Origin: Thermoflexia bacterium
Lineage (GTDB): Bacteria > Chloroflexota > Anaerolineae > B4-G1 > SLSP01
Direction: 5' to 3'
Assembly (NCBI GenBank): GCA_030605705.1
Contig: JAUWHU010000554.1
Location: forward strand, 1-11,033
DNA length: 11,033 bases
The notes under the pieces: model-generated
What the model was told of the DNA's origin: nothing
Databases searched by the model: none
What the model saw: only the letters and a program-made list of their open reading frames with translations
Translations under genes and position numbers: made by a program
In this document: in pieces, positions 6,336 to 11,033 of the stretch
Layout: every line of letters begins with the position of its first letter
Position numbering within the stretch: the first letter of the stretch is position 1

Positions 6336-6376
6336 CAGAGACCCCGCGGCCGGCTGCGGGGTCTCTGGTTTTTTTT
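6336..6376 (+). terminator. Strong intrinsic terminator of the Hdr locus
   Basis: A perfect 12-bp stem (6336-6347 CAGAGACCCCGC with 6356-6367) and an 8-base loop are followed by eight T residues (6369-6376). It starts 14 bases after the stop of the FdhB-like gene. Confidence 0.95.
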
Positions 6377-6416
6377 CGCACTGTGGCAAAAGTAACACAG
6401 CTGCTCCCCCAAGCTC

Positions 6417-6463
6417 TAACCCCCACGTCCACGGGGGCGGCCGGAGACCTCGGAGGTCTTTTT
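6417..6463 (+). terminator. Second hairpin pair between convergent genes, probable back-up terminator
   Basis: A C-rich/G-rich hairpin (ACCCCCACG...ACGGGGG, about 6418-6437) is followed by the palindrome AGACCTCGGAGGTCT (6445-6459), which runs into five T residues on the + strand (6459-6463). It lies between the end of the Hdr unit and the stop of the oppositely oriented thioesterase gene and could stop read-through on the + strand. The first hairpin may serve the - strand gene, but its T-tract there is poor. The 15-base palindrome recurs at 9673-9687. Confidence 0.5.
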
Positions 6464-6929
6464 AGCTGGACTTTTGCCTCTGGTGTTGGCGCTCCTCCAC
6501 CACGTGATTCCAGAGCTCCCGCGCCTGCGGTTCCTCAGGAGGGGTAATGGTCAGGCCATGAGGAATAGCCCGGCCTTCGGAGATGTGGACCAGCGTAACG
6601 AAGCCGTCCGTGCTGATGATGCGCGGCATGGTGGGACGCAAGGCGTAGGCCTCCACGTAAATCGTGATACTGCTGCGCCCCACGTGGGCCGCGCACCCTT
6701 CCAGCACCAATGTCTCGCCTTTGTTGATGCTGGAGCGGAAATCCATGCCGTGCAGGCGTACACAGACCAGCTCCCCCGGCTCACAGGCCAGAGCCGCCCG
6801 CGCGGTGATAAAGCCCACCTCGACCAGCCACTCCGCCATGCGCCCGGCGAAAAGCGTGCCGTGATGGTTCAAGTCAATGGATTTCACCAGGTGTGATGCC
6901 GTAATACGAGGAAGTTCTTCCGGTTTCAT
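6462..6929 (-). CDS. Hotdog-fold acyl-CoA thioesterase family protein
   Basis: A 155-residue single-hotdog (4HBT) protein, cytoplasmic. The family motif NHHGTLFAGRMAEW (21-34), the strand KGETLVLEG (70-78) and the VGRSSITIYVEA block (83-94) match acyl-CoA thioesterases of the YciA/Acot type, which hydrolyse acyl-CoA to free acid and CoA. Where many members have W-x-D-E after the helix motif, this one has W34-L-V-E37, so the common aspartate is replaced and E37 remains; I believe a bacterial subfamily shares this, so activity is not excluded. The ATG at 6929 is preferred over 6950 because GGAGGT lies five bases upstream of it, while nothing comparable precedes 6950. The gene is alone on its strand and converges on the Hdr unit. 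The substrate is unknown. Confidence 0.8.
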   Translation of the reverse strand: MKPEELPRITASHLVKSIDLNHHGTLFAGRMAEWLVEVGFITARAALACEPGELVCVRLHGMDFRSSINKGETLVLEGCAAHVGRSSITIYVEAYALRPTMPRIISTDGFVTLVHISEGRAIPHGLTITPPEEPQARELWNHVVEERQHQRQKSS

Positions 6930-7013
6930 CAATACCTCCGCAGTAAACATTTAGACCGCCGGAGCTCTGGGCGCGAGCTACTAGAGTTGCTCCTCAATAA
7001 AAACGTTAAGCTT

Positions 7014-7098
7014 TTGGACACGGATATCACGGATCAACACGGATTTTTCCTTGTTTTTCACAAAAATATCCGTGTAATCCGTGAAAATCCGCGTCCAA
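7014..7098. repeat. Long stem-loop repeat (CACGGAT-type dispersed element)
   Basis: The arms 7014-7048 and 7062-7098 are inverted copies of about 35 bases (TTGGACACGGATATCACGG against the complement of ...CCGTGAAAATCCGCGTCCAA) with only a few mismatches or short gaps and a 13-base loop. Within each arm the word CACGGAT is repeated two or three times. The sequence is of a kind that often yields spurious ITDxHGFF-like peptides in environmental genomes. It lies between the divergent thioesterase gene and the tRNA terminator. The rest of 6951-7159 shows no gene. Confidence 0.85.
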
Positions 7099-7159
7099 TT
7101 TCTGGTTTTGTTTATTCAGGAACAACACTACTTTGTGACCTTCGGGGGTCTTGTTACAC

Positions 7160-7187
7160 AAAAAAAGGCCGATGCTCAGCATCGGCC
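7160..7187 (-). terminator. Intrinsic terminator of the tRNA-Glu unit
   Basis: On the - strand GGCCGATGC, loop TGA, and GCATCGGCC form a perfect 9-bp stem (7187-7167), followed by seven T residues (7166-7160). It begins six bases after the tRNA 3' CCA. Confidence 0.93.
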
Positions 7188-7193
7188 CTGTGT

Positions 7194-7269
7194 TGGTGGC
7201 CCCAAGGGGTTTCGAACCCCTGTTTCCGGCTTGAGAGGCCAGCGTCCTAGGCCACTAGACGATGGGGCC
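7194..7269 (-). tRNA. tRNA-Glu (anticodon CTC)
   Basis: On the - strand the acceptor GGCCCCA pairs with TGGGGCC, and a 3' CCA is encoded (7196-7194). The T arm is AGGGG-TTCGAAA-CCCCT. The anticodon arm is CTGGC-CTCTCAA-GCCGG, giving anticodon CUC, which reads GAG (Glu). The D arm CGTCTAGTGGCCTAGGACG matches the typical bacterial tRNA-Glu layout. Length is 76 bases without an intron. It forms its own transcription unit. Confidence 0.96.
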
Positions 7270-7286
7270 AAACGTGCCACGGCAAG

Positions 7287-7314
7287 ATTGTACCAGTAAG
7301 CGTGATTTTGTCAA
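7287..7314 (-). promoter_or_regulatory. Promoter of tRNA-Glu
   Basis: On the - strand a consensus -35 TTGACA (7314-7309) is followed after 16 bases by TACAAT (7292-7287), one mismatch from consensus. The predicted start near 7280 leaves a leader of roughly 11 bases before the mature tRNA 5' end at 7269. Confidence 0.85.
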
Positions 7315-7425
7315 TTAGATGTGTCTTTATTCAGGGGACGCTGAAACGCTAAGCCGCACCCGGTTACTAATCACCAGTCACTTTATTCGCCTTAATTCTG
7401 AAACGCGCCTCCATTCCCCCACCTC
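7315..7425. other. Intergenic stretch with nothing recognised
   Basis: Between the divergent tRNA and TPR-protein promoters I see no ORF with a ribosome site, no strong hairpin and no repeat longer than short words. Confidence 0.5.
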
Positions 7426-7453
7426 TTGGCACATCGGGCGATGATGATATAAT
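7426..7453 (+). promoter_or_regulatory. Promoter of the TPR/HTH gene
   Basis: TTGGCA (7426-7431) and a perfect TATAAT (7448-7453) are separated by 16 bases; TG at 7445-7446 adds an extended -10. The start would fall near 7460, about 23 bases before the ATG at 7483, and the leader contains GGGAGGG as ribosome-binding site. Confidence 0.85.
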
Positions 7454-7482
7454 GAGAATCATCCGAGAAGACAGGGAGGGAA

Positions 7483-8163
7483 ATGATGAGTCCCGCTCGA
7501 CCCAGTGCAACCGATCGCAAACAGGCAGAAACCCTTTACAAGGAAGCTCTGACCGCCTATCAGCGTTGGGACGTGGATGAAGCGGCCAAAAAACTGCAAG
7601 CCGCGGTGCGCCTCATCCCCAACAAGGCGCAATATCAGATCAGCCTGGCGCAAACCCTGGCCCGGGCCGGGGACTTTGACCGCGCGCTGCGCGCCCTGGC
7701 GAATTACCTCCGTCTGGAGCCTGATTCTCCTATCGCCGGCCGCATCGAACAACTCTTTGCCAGCGGGATGGACCCCGTGGAAAAGGTTCTCACCACGCAG
7801 ATGAAAACCGCGCAGGTATCGTTAGACATGATCGGGGCAGCTATTCAGATGTGGATGGAATTCCGTATCGCCTTAGGCGAGGAACCACTCGCTATTCCCA
7901 AACCGGAGACCTGGGCCGCCGCGCTGGATTATACCGTCCGTAAGGTTAATCTCCGAGATGTACCTCTGAGCAAGGTCGCCCGCAACTACCAGACGACGGA
8001 AGCGACCGTCCGCAAGCACTACGAGCGGCTGGTCAGCATGTTGGATATCATGCCTTGCGATTATCGCTACTTCACCACGGGTGAACAAAATCCCCTGGAT
8101 AAGTTGGTAGAAGCGGCGGAGCTCCTGGACAATCTGGAGTCGCGCTTCCGAGCAGAAAATTAA
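7483..8163 (+). CDS. TPR protein with C-terminal helix-turn-helix-like domain, function unknown
   Basis: A 226-residue soluble protein. Residues about 12-85 form two tetratricopeptide-like repeats (LYKEALTAYQRWDVDEAAKKLQAAVRL; YQISLAQTLARAGDFDRALRALANYLRLEP). After a linker, residues 141-155 (PETWAAALDYTVRKVN) and 160-185 (VPLSKVARNYQTTEATVRKHYERLVS) look like a helical domain ending in a helix-turn-helix, with the eiA-x-x-Y-x-(V/T)-(S/T)-x-x-T-V-R pattern of replication or transcription proteins; the same layout occurs in some SEC-C-associated uncharacterised proteins. It could be a regulator that uses its TPRs to sense a partner, but no target is indicated. The start has GGGAGGG upstream; ATG 7486 is equally possible. 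It is monocistronic with its own promoter and terminator. Confidence 0.8.
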   Translation: MMSPARPSATDRKQAETLYKEALTAYQRWDVDEAAKKLQAAVRLIPNKAQYQISLAQTLARAGDFDRALRALANYLRLEPDSPIAGRIEQLFASGMDPVEKVLTTQMKTAQVSLDMIGAAIQMWMEFRIALGEEPLAIPKPETWAAALDYTVRKVNLRDVPLSKVARNYQTTEATVRKHYERLVSMLDIMPCDYRYFTTGEQNPLDKLVEAAELLDNLESRFRAEN

Positions 8164-8182
8164 GCAAGAGTTGCGCACGAGA

Positions 8183-8214
8183 GGCGGGGGCTGCTTTGCA
8201 GGCCCCGCCTTTTT
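8183..8214 (+). terminator. Intrinsic terminator of the TPR/HTH gene
   Basis: GGCGGGG (8183-8189) pairs with CCCCGCC (8203-8209); an inner CTGC/GCAG stem closes a TTT loop with one G-G mismatch between the stems. Five T residues follow (8210-8214). It starts 20 bases after the stop. Confidence 0.93.
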
Positions 8215-8239
8215 AACCATAGTAGCGGCGTATCTGCCT

Positions 8240-8319
8240 CGAAAATAAACGGCCCGTAGTAGCGACTTCAGTCGCTTGCGACGCTGAACGACTAAAGTCG
8301 TTACTACAAGTCATTTTCG
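8240..8319. repeat. Nested inverted-repeat element (GTAGTAGCGACTT-type)
   Basis: A 20-base inverted repeat (8256-8275 and 8288-8307, 17 of 20 matching) surrounds a 12-base centre. A separate perfect 7-base inverted repeat, CGAAAAT (8240-8246) and ATTTTCG (8313-8319), encloses it. Each inner arm is itself partly palindromic (AGCGACTTCAGTCGCT). No coding potential was seen. The type resembles the ACGACTAAAGTCGT dispersed repeats of filamentous Chloroflexota. Confidence 0.8.
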
Positions 8320-8392
8320 TCCTTGGTGATGTGTAAACACTCGTGACAACTTCTCAATAAGTAGGGGTAAACATTTCGTTAGATATCATCCT

Positions 8393-8500
8393 CACCACAG
8401 ACGTGTGGGCGGGCAGTGCCCATAAACGGAGAAAGAATAAGAAAACTCTGTGTCCTCTGTGTCTCTGTGGTAAAAATCGCCCCGGAATATTGAGATGATA
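8393..8500. repeat. Dispersed ACCACAGAG-type repeat, copy 2 (inverted relative to copy 1)
   Basis: The complement of this stretch reads much like 4547-4606: a CAATATTCCGGGGCGATTTTT-like lead, then ACCACAGAG, a CACAGAG-rich section, and AGTTTTCTTATT. A second ACCACAG arm at 8394-8400 faces the opposite way, so the copy is also palindromic, but about 25 extra bases (about 8401-8425) interrupt that side. Together with the element at 8240-8319 it fills the 372-base gap between the TPR gene and ttuB; I see no gene in that gap. Confidence 0.7.
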
Positions 8501-8535
8501 CGTAGCGGCGCCTCTGGCGGGCAGGGGAACAAAAC

Positions 8536-8724
8536 ATGCAGGTAAGCTACCGGGATAAACGTTGGGAATTCGACCGCCGGATGCCGGTCTACCGGCTTCT
8601 GGAGAAACTTTCGCTCTTGCCCGAAAACGTCCTCGTGCTCCGCAACGGGCAATTGGTGACGGAGGACCAACCCCTCCAGCCCGGCGATGAGGTGAAAATT
8701 GTCGCGGTGGTCTCTGGAGGATAA
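8536..8724 (+). CDS. ttuB: TtuB-like ThiS/MoaD-family sulfur carrier
   Basis: A 62-residue ubiquitin-fold protein ending in the diagnostic Gly-Gly (VVSGG). The pattern V-R-N-G (LVLRNGQLV, 33-41), the LQPGDEVKIVAVVSGG tail (47-62) and the length fit the ThiS/MoaD/TtuB group, whose C-terminal glycine is adenylated by an E1-like enzyme and converted to a thiocarboxylate that donates sulfur. The gene directly downstream is a TtuA-type tRNA thiolase, which makes TtuB the best assignment; a ThiS or MoaD role for other pathways is less likely because no thiazole or molybdopterin genes are nearby. AGGGGAA precedes the ATG. Its last codons (GGAGGATAAAGG) contain the ribosome site of ttuA, so the two are probably coupled. 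Confidence 0.85.
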   Translation: MQVSYRDKRWEFDRRMPVYRLLEKLSLLPENVLVLRNGQLVTEDQPLQPGDEVKIVAVVSGG

Positions 8725-8727
8725 AGG

Positions 8728-9645
8728 ATGAAGTGCCGGAAGTGCGGTGCGCCCGCCGTGATCAACATGCGGCATCACAAGCTGGCTCTCTGCGCCGCAC
8801 ACTACCTCACCTGGTTTGTGCAGCAGACGGAGCGCGCCATCCACAAATACCGCATGTTCACCCACGATGAGCGTATCCTGGTGGCGGTCTCCGGCGGGAA
8901 GGACAGCCTGGCCCTCTGGGACGTGCTCCTGCGCCTGGGGTACCGCGCCGACGGCCTCGCTATTGACCTGGGCATTGACGACGGCGTGTACTACTCCGAG
9001 CATTCGCTGGAAATGACCCAGGCATTTGCCGCTCAACACCCTGAGACCCGGCTGCACGTCGTCAGCATCCCCGCGCGCTACGGCGAAAGTGTCCCCGAAG
9101 TGGCGCGACGCAAGCGCCGTGTACAGCGGCCCTGCTCCGTTTGTGGCCTGATCAAACGTCACGAGATGAACCGCGTCGCCCTGGAGGAAGGCTACGATGT
9201 CCTCGCCACAGGCCATAACCTCGATGACGAAGCCGCCACCCTTTTCGGGAACGTGCTGCGTTGGCAGTGTACTTACCTCCGGCGGCAAGCCCCAGTGCTG
9301 CCCGCCAACGACGCGGGATTGGCCCGCAAGGTGAAGCCCTTCTGCCGTTCCTACGAGCGAGAAACGGCGGCGTATGCCTTGCTGCGCGACATCGCCTACA
9401 TCTACGAAGAATGTCCTTTCGCGGTGGGCGCGACCAGCCTGGAACACAAAGCGACCCTCGCGCAGCTGGAGCACGACGCGCCCGGTACGAAACTACATTT
9501 CTACTTGAGCTTCCTCAAGGCCAGGCGGGAAGGGTTGTTCAGCGCGGAGCAACAGGAAGGAACCGCGCTCCATCCTTGCCAGAAGTGCGGACAGCCCACC
9601 ATCGCCCCTGACCTCTGCGCCTTCTGCCGCCTGTGGGGAAAATAG
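8728..9645 (+). CDS. ttuA: TtuA-like tRNA 2-thiouridine synthetase (PP-loop, TtuA/Ncs6/CTU1 family)
   Basis: 305 residues with the full TtuA architecture. The N-terminal zinc site is C3-x-x-C6 with C22-x-x-H25. The ATP-pyrophosphatase PP-loop is VAVSGGKDS (52-60). The catalytic cysteine pair is C136-S-V-C139, with a third cysteine C229 (YEECPF) at the position expected for the third [4Fe-4S] ligand. TGHNLDDEA (161-169) is the conserved nucleotide-binding segment. A C-terminal zinc site is C284-x-x-C287 with C297-x-x-C300. In Thermus, TtuA adenylates U54 in the tRNA T loop and thiolates it with sulfur from TtuB, giving the 2-thiolated T54 that stabilises tRNA at high temperature. The start is fixed by the three-base gap to ttuB and AGG upstream. 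A related role at U34 (Ncs6-like) cannot be ruled out. Confidence 0.88.
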   Translation: MKCRKCGAPAVINMRHHKLALCAAHYLTWFVQQTERAIHKYRMFTHDERILVAVSGGKDSLALWDVLLRLGYRADGLAIDLGIDDGVYYSEHSLEMTQAFAAQHPETRLHVVSIPARYGESVPEVARRKRRVQRPCSVCGLIKRHEMNRVALEEGYDVLATGHNLDDEAATLFGNVLRWQCTYLRRQAPVLPANDAGLARKVKPFCRSYERETAAYALLRDIAYIYEECPFAVGATSLEHKATLAQLEHDAPGTKLHFYLSFLKARREGLFSAEQQEGTALHPCQKCGQPTIAPDLCAFCRLWGK

Positions 9646-9657
9646 CACTGATCGTAA

Positions 9658-9708
9658 TTACTCAGGCGTGGTAGACCTCGGAGGTCTGAAATAGGCCGGC
9701 CTGAGTAA
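9658..9708. repeat. Nested hairpin containing the 15-base palindrome AGACCTCGGAGGTCT
   Basis: The outer arms TTACTCAGGC (9658-9667) and GCCTGAGTAA (9699-9708) are perfect complements. Inside lies AGACCTCGGAGGTCT (9673-9687), identical to 6445-6459. No T-run follows on either strand, so it is not a classic terminator, although it sits between the ttuA stop and the next gene and could protect or process the mRNA end. Confidence 0.8.
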
Positions 9709-9737
9709 CCACTAATCACAAAAGGGGAGGCAGATAC

Positions 9738-9974
9738 ATGATGATGAGCGCAAGCATAATTTTGATCCTGGGCGTGTTCATGGCACTGGGTGGATTGGCC
9801 CTGTTGGGCATCGGCGGTTACGCTCTTTACGAGGGGTTCGCCAAAGACGCGACAGAAGAAATTTGGCTGGGTTCACCCACTACCGCGCGCATCATCGGCA
9901 TTATCGCCCTGCTGGCGGGATTGGGCCTGCTCTGTGCGCCGATCGGCTACCTTTTATTCTTTATCTTGGCTTAG
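9738..9974 (+). CDS. Small membrane protein with two transmembrane helices
   Basis: A 78-residue hydrophobic peptide. The first membrane segment spans about residues 6-31 (IILILGVFMALGGLALLGIGGYAL) and the second about 52-77 (IIGIIALLAGLGLLCAPIGYLLFFIL), joined by a short polar loop (KDATEEIWLGSPTT). Both helices are rich in glycine and alanine, which favours tight helix packing. GGGGAGG seven bases before the ATG supports the start; ATGs at 9741 and 9744 are alternatives. I recognise no family. It lies 75 bases upstream of a MoxR ATPase gene and could be co-transcribed, but those spacer bases hold a tandem repeat, so a functional link is unproven. Confidence 0.75.
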   Translation: MMMSASIILILGVFMALGGLALLGIGGYALYEGFAKDATEEIWLGSPTTARIIGIIALLAGLGLLCAPIGYLLFFILA

Positions 9975-9976
9975 CT

Positions 9977-10035
9977 TTGGGGAACCACAGAGGGTCCCCC
10001 CTACATTGGGGAACCACAGAGGATTTCCCCCTACT
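9977..10035. repeat. Two-copy tandem repeat (29-30 base unit), each unit a hairpin
   Basis: Two adjacent units start TTGGGGAACCACAGAGG (9977-9993 and 10006-10022) and end CCCCCTAC plus one base. Each folds on itself: GGGGAACC with GGGTCCCC in copy 1 (7 of 8 paired), GGGGAA with TTCCCC in copy 2, so the arms differ between copies while pairing is kept. The array lies directly in front of the moxR ribosome site. Confidence 0.8.
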
Positions 10036-10049
10036 TAGAAAGGAGTCCC

Positions 10050-11027
10050 ATGGAAATTTCCCCCACTCGCTTCCGTGACCTCGCCACCCAAATCGAGGCC
10101 GAAATCGCTAAAGTCATCGTCGGGCAGCGCACGGTAGTGCGCCACGCGCTCGTCGCTCTGCTGGCCGACGGCCACCTGCTCCTGGAAGGCTTGCCCGGTC
10201 TGGGCAAAACGATGCTCGTGCGCACCTTAGCCGCTGTCCTGCGCCTCGATTTCACCCGCGTGCAGTTCACGCCCGACTTGATGCCCGCAGACATCCTGGG
10301 CACCGACATCTTAGAAGTGAGCGACACCGGCGAGCGACATTTCCGCTTTCACCGGGGGCCGGTCTTCACCAACTTGCTCCTGGCCGATGAGATCAACCGC
10401 GCCACGCCCAAGACCCAATCCGCCTTGCTGGAAGCGATGCAAGAACGGCAGGTGAGCGTGGGCGGCACGACCTACCGGCTCGCCCGCCCCTTCTTGGTGC
10501 TGGCGACGCAGAACCCCATTGAACTGGAGGGAACTTACCCCTTGCCGGAAGCCCAGATTGACCGCTTCCTCTTCAAGGTTGACGTGGGGTATCCCTCGGC
10601 GGAGGAATTGGTCGAGATCGTGCGGCGCACCACCGGCGCGGAGCTGCCCACCGTGGAACCTGTCGCCGACGGCGAAACAGTCCTGGCGTTGCAAGCCCTG
10701 GCCCGTAGCGTTCCCGTTGCCACGCCGGTCAGCGCGTATGCGGCCCGGCTCACCGTCGCCACCCACCCCGGCAACCCCGACGCCCCCGACCTCGTGCGGC
10801 GCTACGTCCGCTACGGGGCCAGTCCGCGCGGCGCCCAGGCGTTGCTCTGGGGCGCGAAAGTCACCGCGCTGCTCGCCGGGCGCTACAACGTCGCCCTGGA
10901 GGACGTGCGAGCCATCGCCCCCGCCGCCCTGCGTCACCGCCTCATCCTCACCTACGAAGCCGAGGCCGAGAGCGTGACGGCGGATGAGATCGTCACGGCG
11001 GTGTTGGCAGAAGCTTCCGGCTCCTAA
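10050..11027 (+). CDS. MoxR-family AAA+ ATPase
   Basis: 325 residues, complete, cytoplasmic. Walker A is GLPGLGKT (47-54); Walker B is LLLADEINRA (109-118), with D113-E114; sensor 1 is ATQNP (152-156); the arginine-finger segment is QIDRF (169-173); sensor 2 is GASPRGAQ (256-263). The insert before sensor 1 (LEAMQERQVSVGGTTY) is typical of the MoxR/RavA branch. These ATPases act as chaperones that remodel or activate partner proteins, often VWA-domain proteins and DUF58 proteins encoded directly downstream; the window ends six bases after the stop, so that partner cannot be seen. AGGAG (10041-10045) precedes the ATG. Confidence 0.93.
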   Translation: MEISPTRFRDLATQIEAEIAKVIVGQRTVVRHALVALLADGHLLLEGLPGLGKTMLVRTLAAVLRLDFTRVQFTPDLMPADILGTDILEVSDTGERHFRFHRGPVFTNLLLADEINRATPKTQSALLEAMQERQVSVGGTTYRLARPFLVLATQNPIELEGTYPLPEAQIDRFLFKVDVGYPSAEELVEIVRRTTGAELPTVEPVADGETVLALQALARSVPVATPVSAYAARLTVATHPGNPDAPDLVRRYVRYGASPRGAQALLWGAKVTALLAGRYNVALEDVRAIAPAALRHRLILTYEAEAESVTADEIVTAVLAEASGS

Positions 11028-11033
11028 CTCTTA

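Noticed and set aside
6987..7299. Open frames of 87 and 72 codons on the + strand through 7014-7299
   Set aside because: They read through the stem-loop repeat and antisense through the tRNA gene; the peptides are products of the repeat.
8222..8510. Nine-base direct repeat GTAGCGGCG at 8222-8230 and 8502-8510
   Set aside because: Too short to define an insertion boundary on its own, and no matching inverted ends accompany it.
8392..9474. 360-codon open frame on the - strand
   Set aside because: It lies antisense to ttuB and ttuA, which have clear family motifs; its own translation shows no recognisable domain and its upstream end lies within the ttuA coding sequence.
10311..10937. 208-codon open frame on the - strand
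   Set aside because: It is antisense to the MoxR ATPase gene, whose Walker and sensor motifs are unambiguous.

Overview
The window looks like chromosome of an anaerobic, probably thermophilic bacterium, most likely a member of the Chloroflexota (Anaerolineae or a relative). That placement is inference. It rests on a soluble heterodisulfide-reductase-like (Hdr) electron-transfer locus without a hydrogenase, a TtuB/TtuA tRNA-thiolation pair known from thermophiles, GC-rich coding sequence, and intergenic spaces crowded with palindromic dispersed repeats. No plasmid, phage or CRISPR signal was seen.

Region 1 (1-6376) is an electron-transfer locus on the + strand. It runs: the 3' part of an hdrA-like gene (2-592); a TumE-type toxin-antitoxin pair on the opposite strand (607-1223) with its own strong promoter; a possible 47-codon ORF (1396-1539); a fused hdrC-hdrB-like gene (1530-2678); a second, complete hdrA-like gene (2747-4447); an mvhD-like gene (4711-5139); and an FdhB/FrhB-like iron-sulfur flavoprotein gene (5168-6322). 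A strong intrinsic terminator closes it at 6336-6376. The expected product is a soluble complex in which the HdrA flavin splits electron pairs between ferredoxin and a disulfide or similar acceptor at HdrB. MvhD would pass electrons in from a partner; the FdhB-like subunit is the likeliest partner-binding module, as no hydrogenase is visible. The upstream HdrA copy lacks the C-terminal ferredoxin domain present in the downstream copy, and its stop lies 14 bases from the convergent end of the toxin gene.

Region 2 (6445-8214) holds a hotdog thioesterase gene on the - strand, a long stem-loop repeat, a complete tRNA-Glu(CTC) transcription unit on the - strand with promoter, encoded CCA and terminator, and a monocistronic TPR plus helix-turn-helix gene with its own promoter and terminator.

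Region 3 (8215-11033) holds two more palindromic repeat elements, the sulfur-carrier/tRNA-thiolase pair ttuB-ttuA, a nested hairpin, a two-helix membrane peptide, a two-copy tandem repeat and a complete MoxR-family AAA+ ATPase gene.

The most unusual sequence-level signals are a compact MITE-like element between hdrA and mvhD (25-base imperfect terminal inverted repeats and a 7-base flanking direct repeat), a seven-copy heptamer array in front of hdrA, and two cases where dispersed-repeat sequence appears to have become in-frame coding sequence (inside hdrA and the FdhB-like gene).
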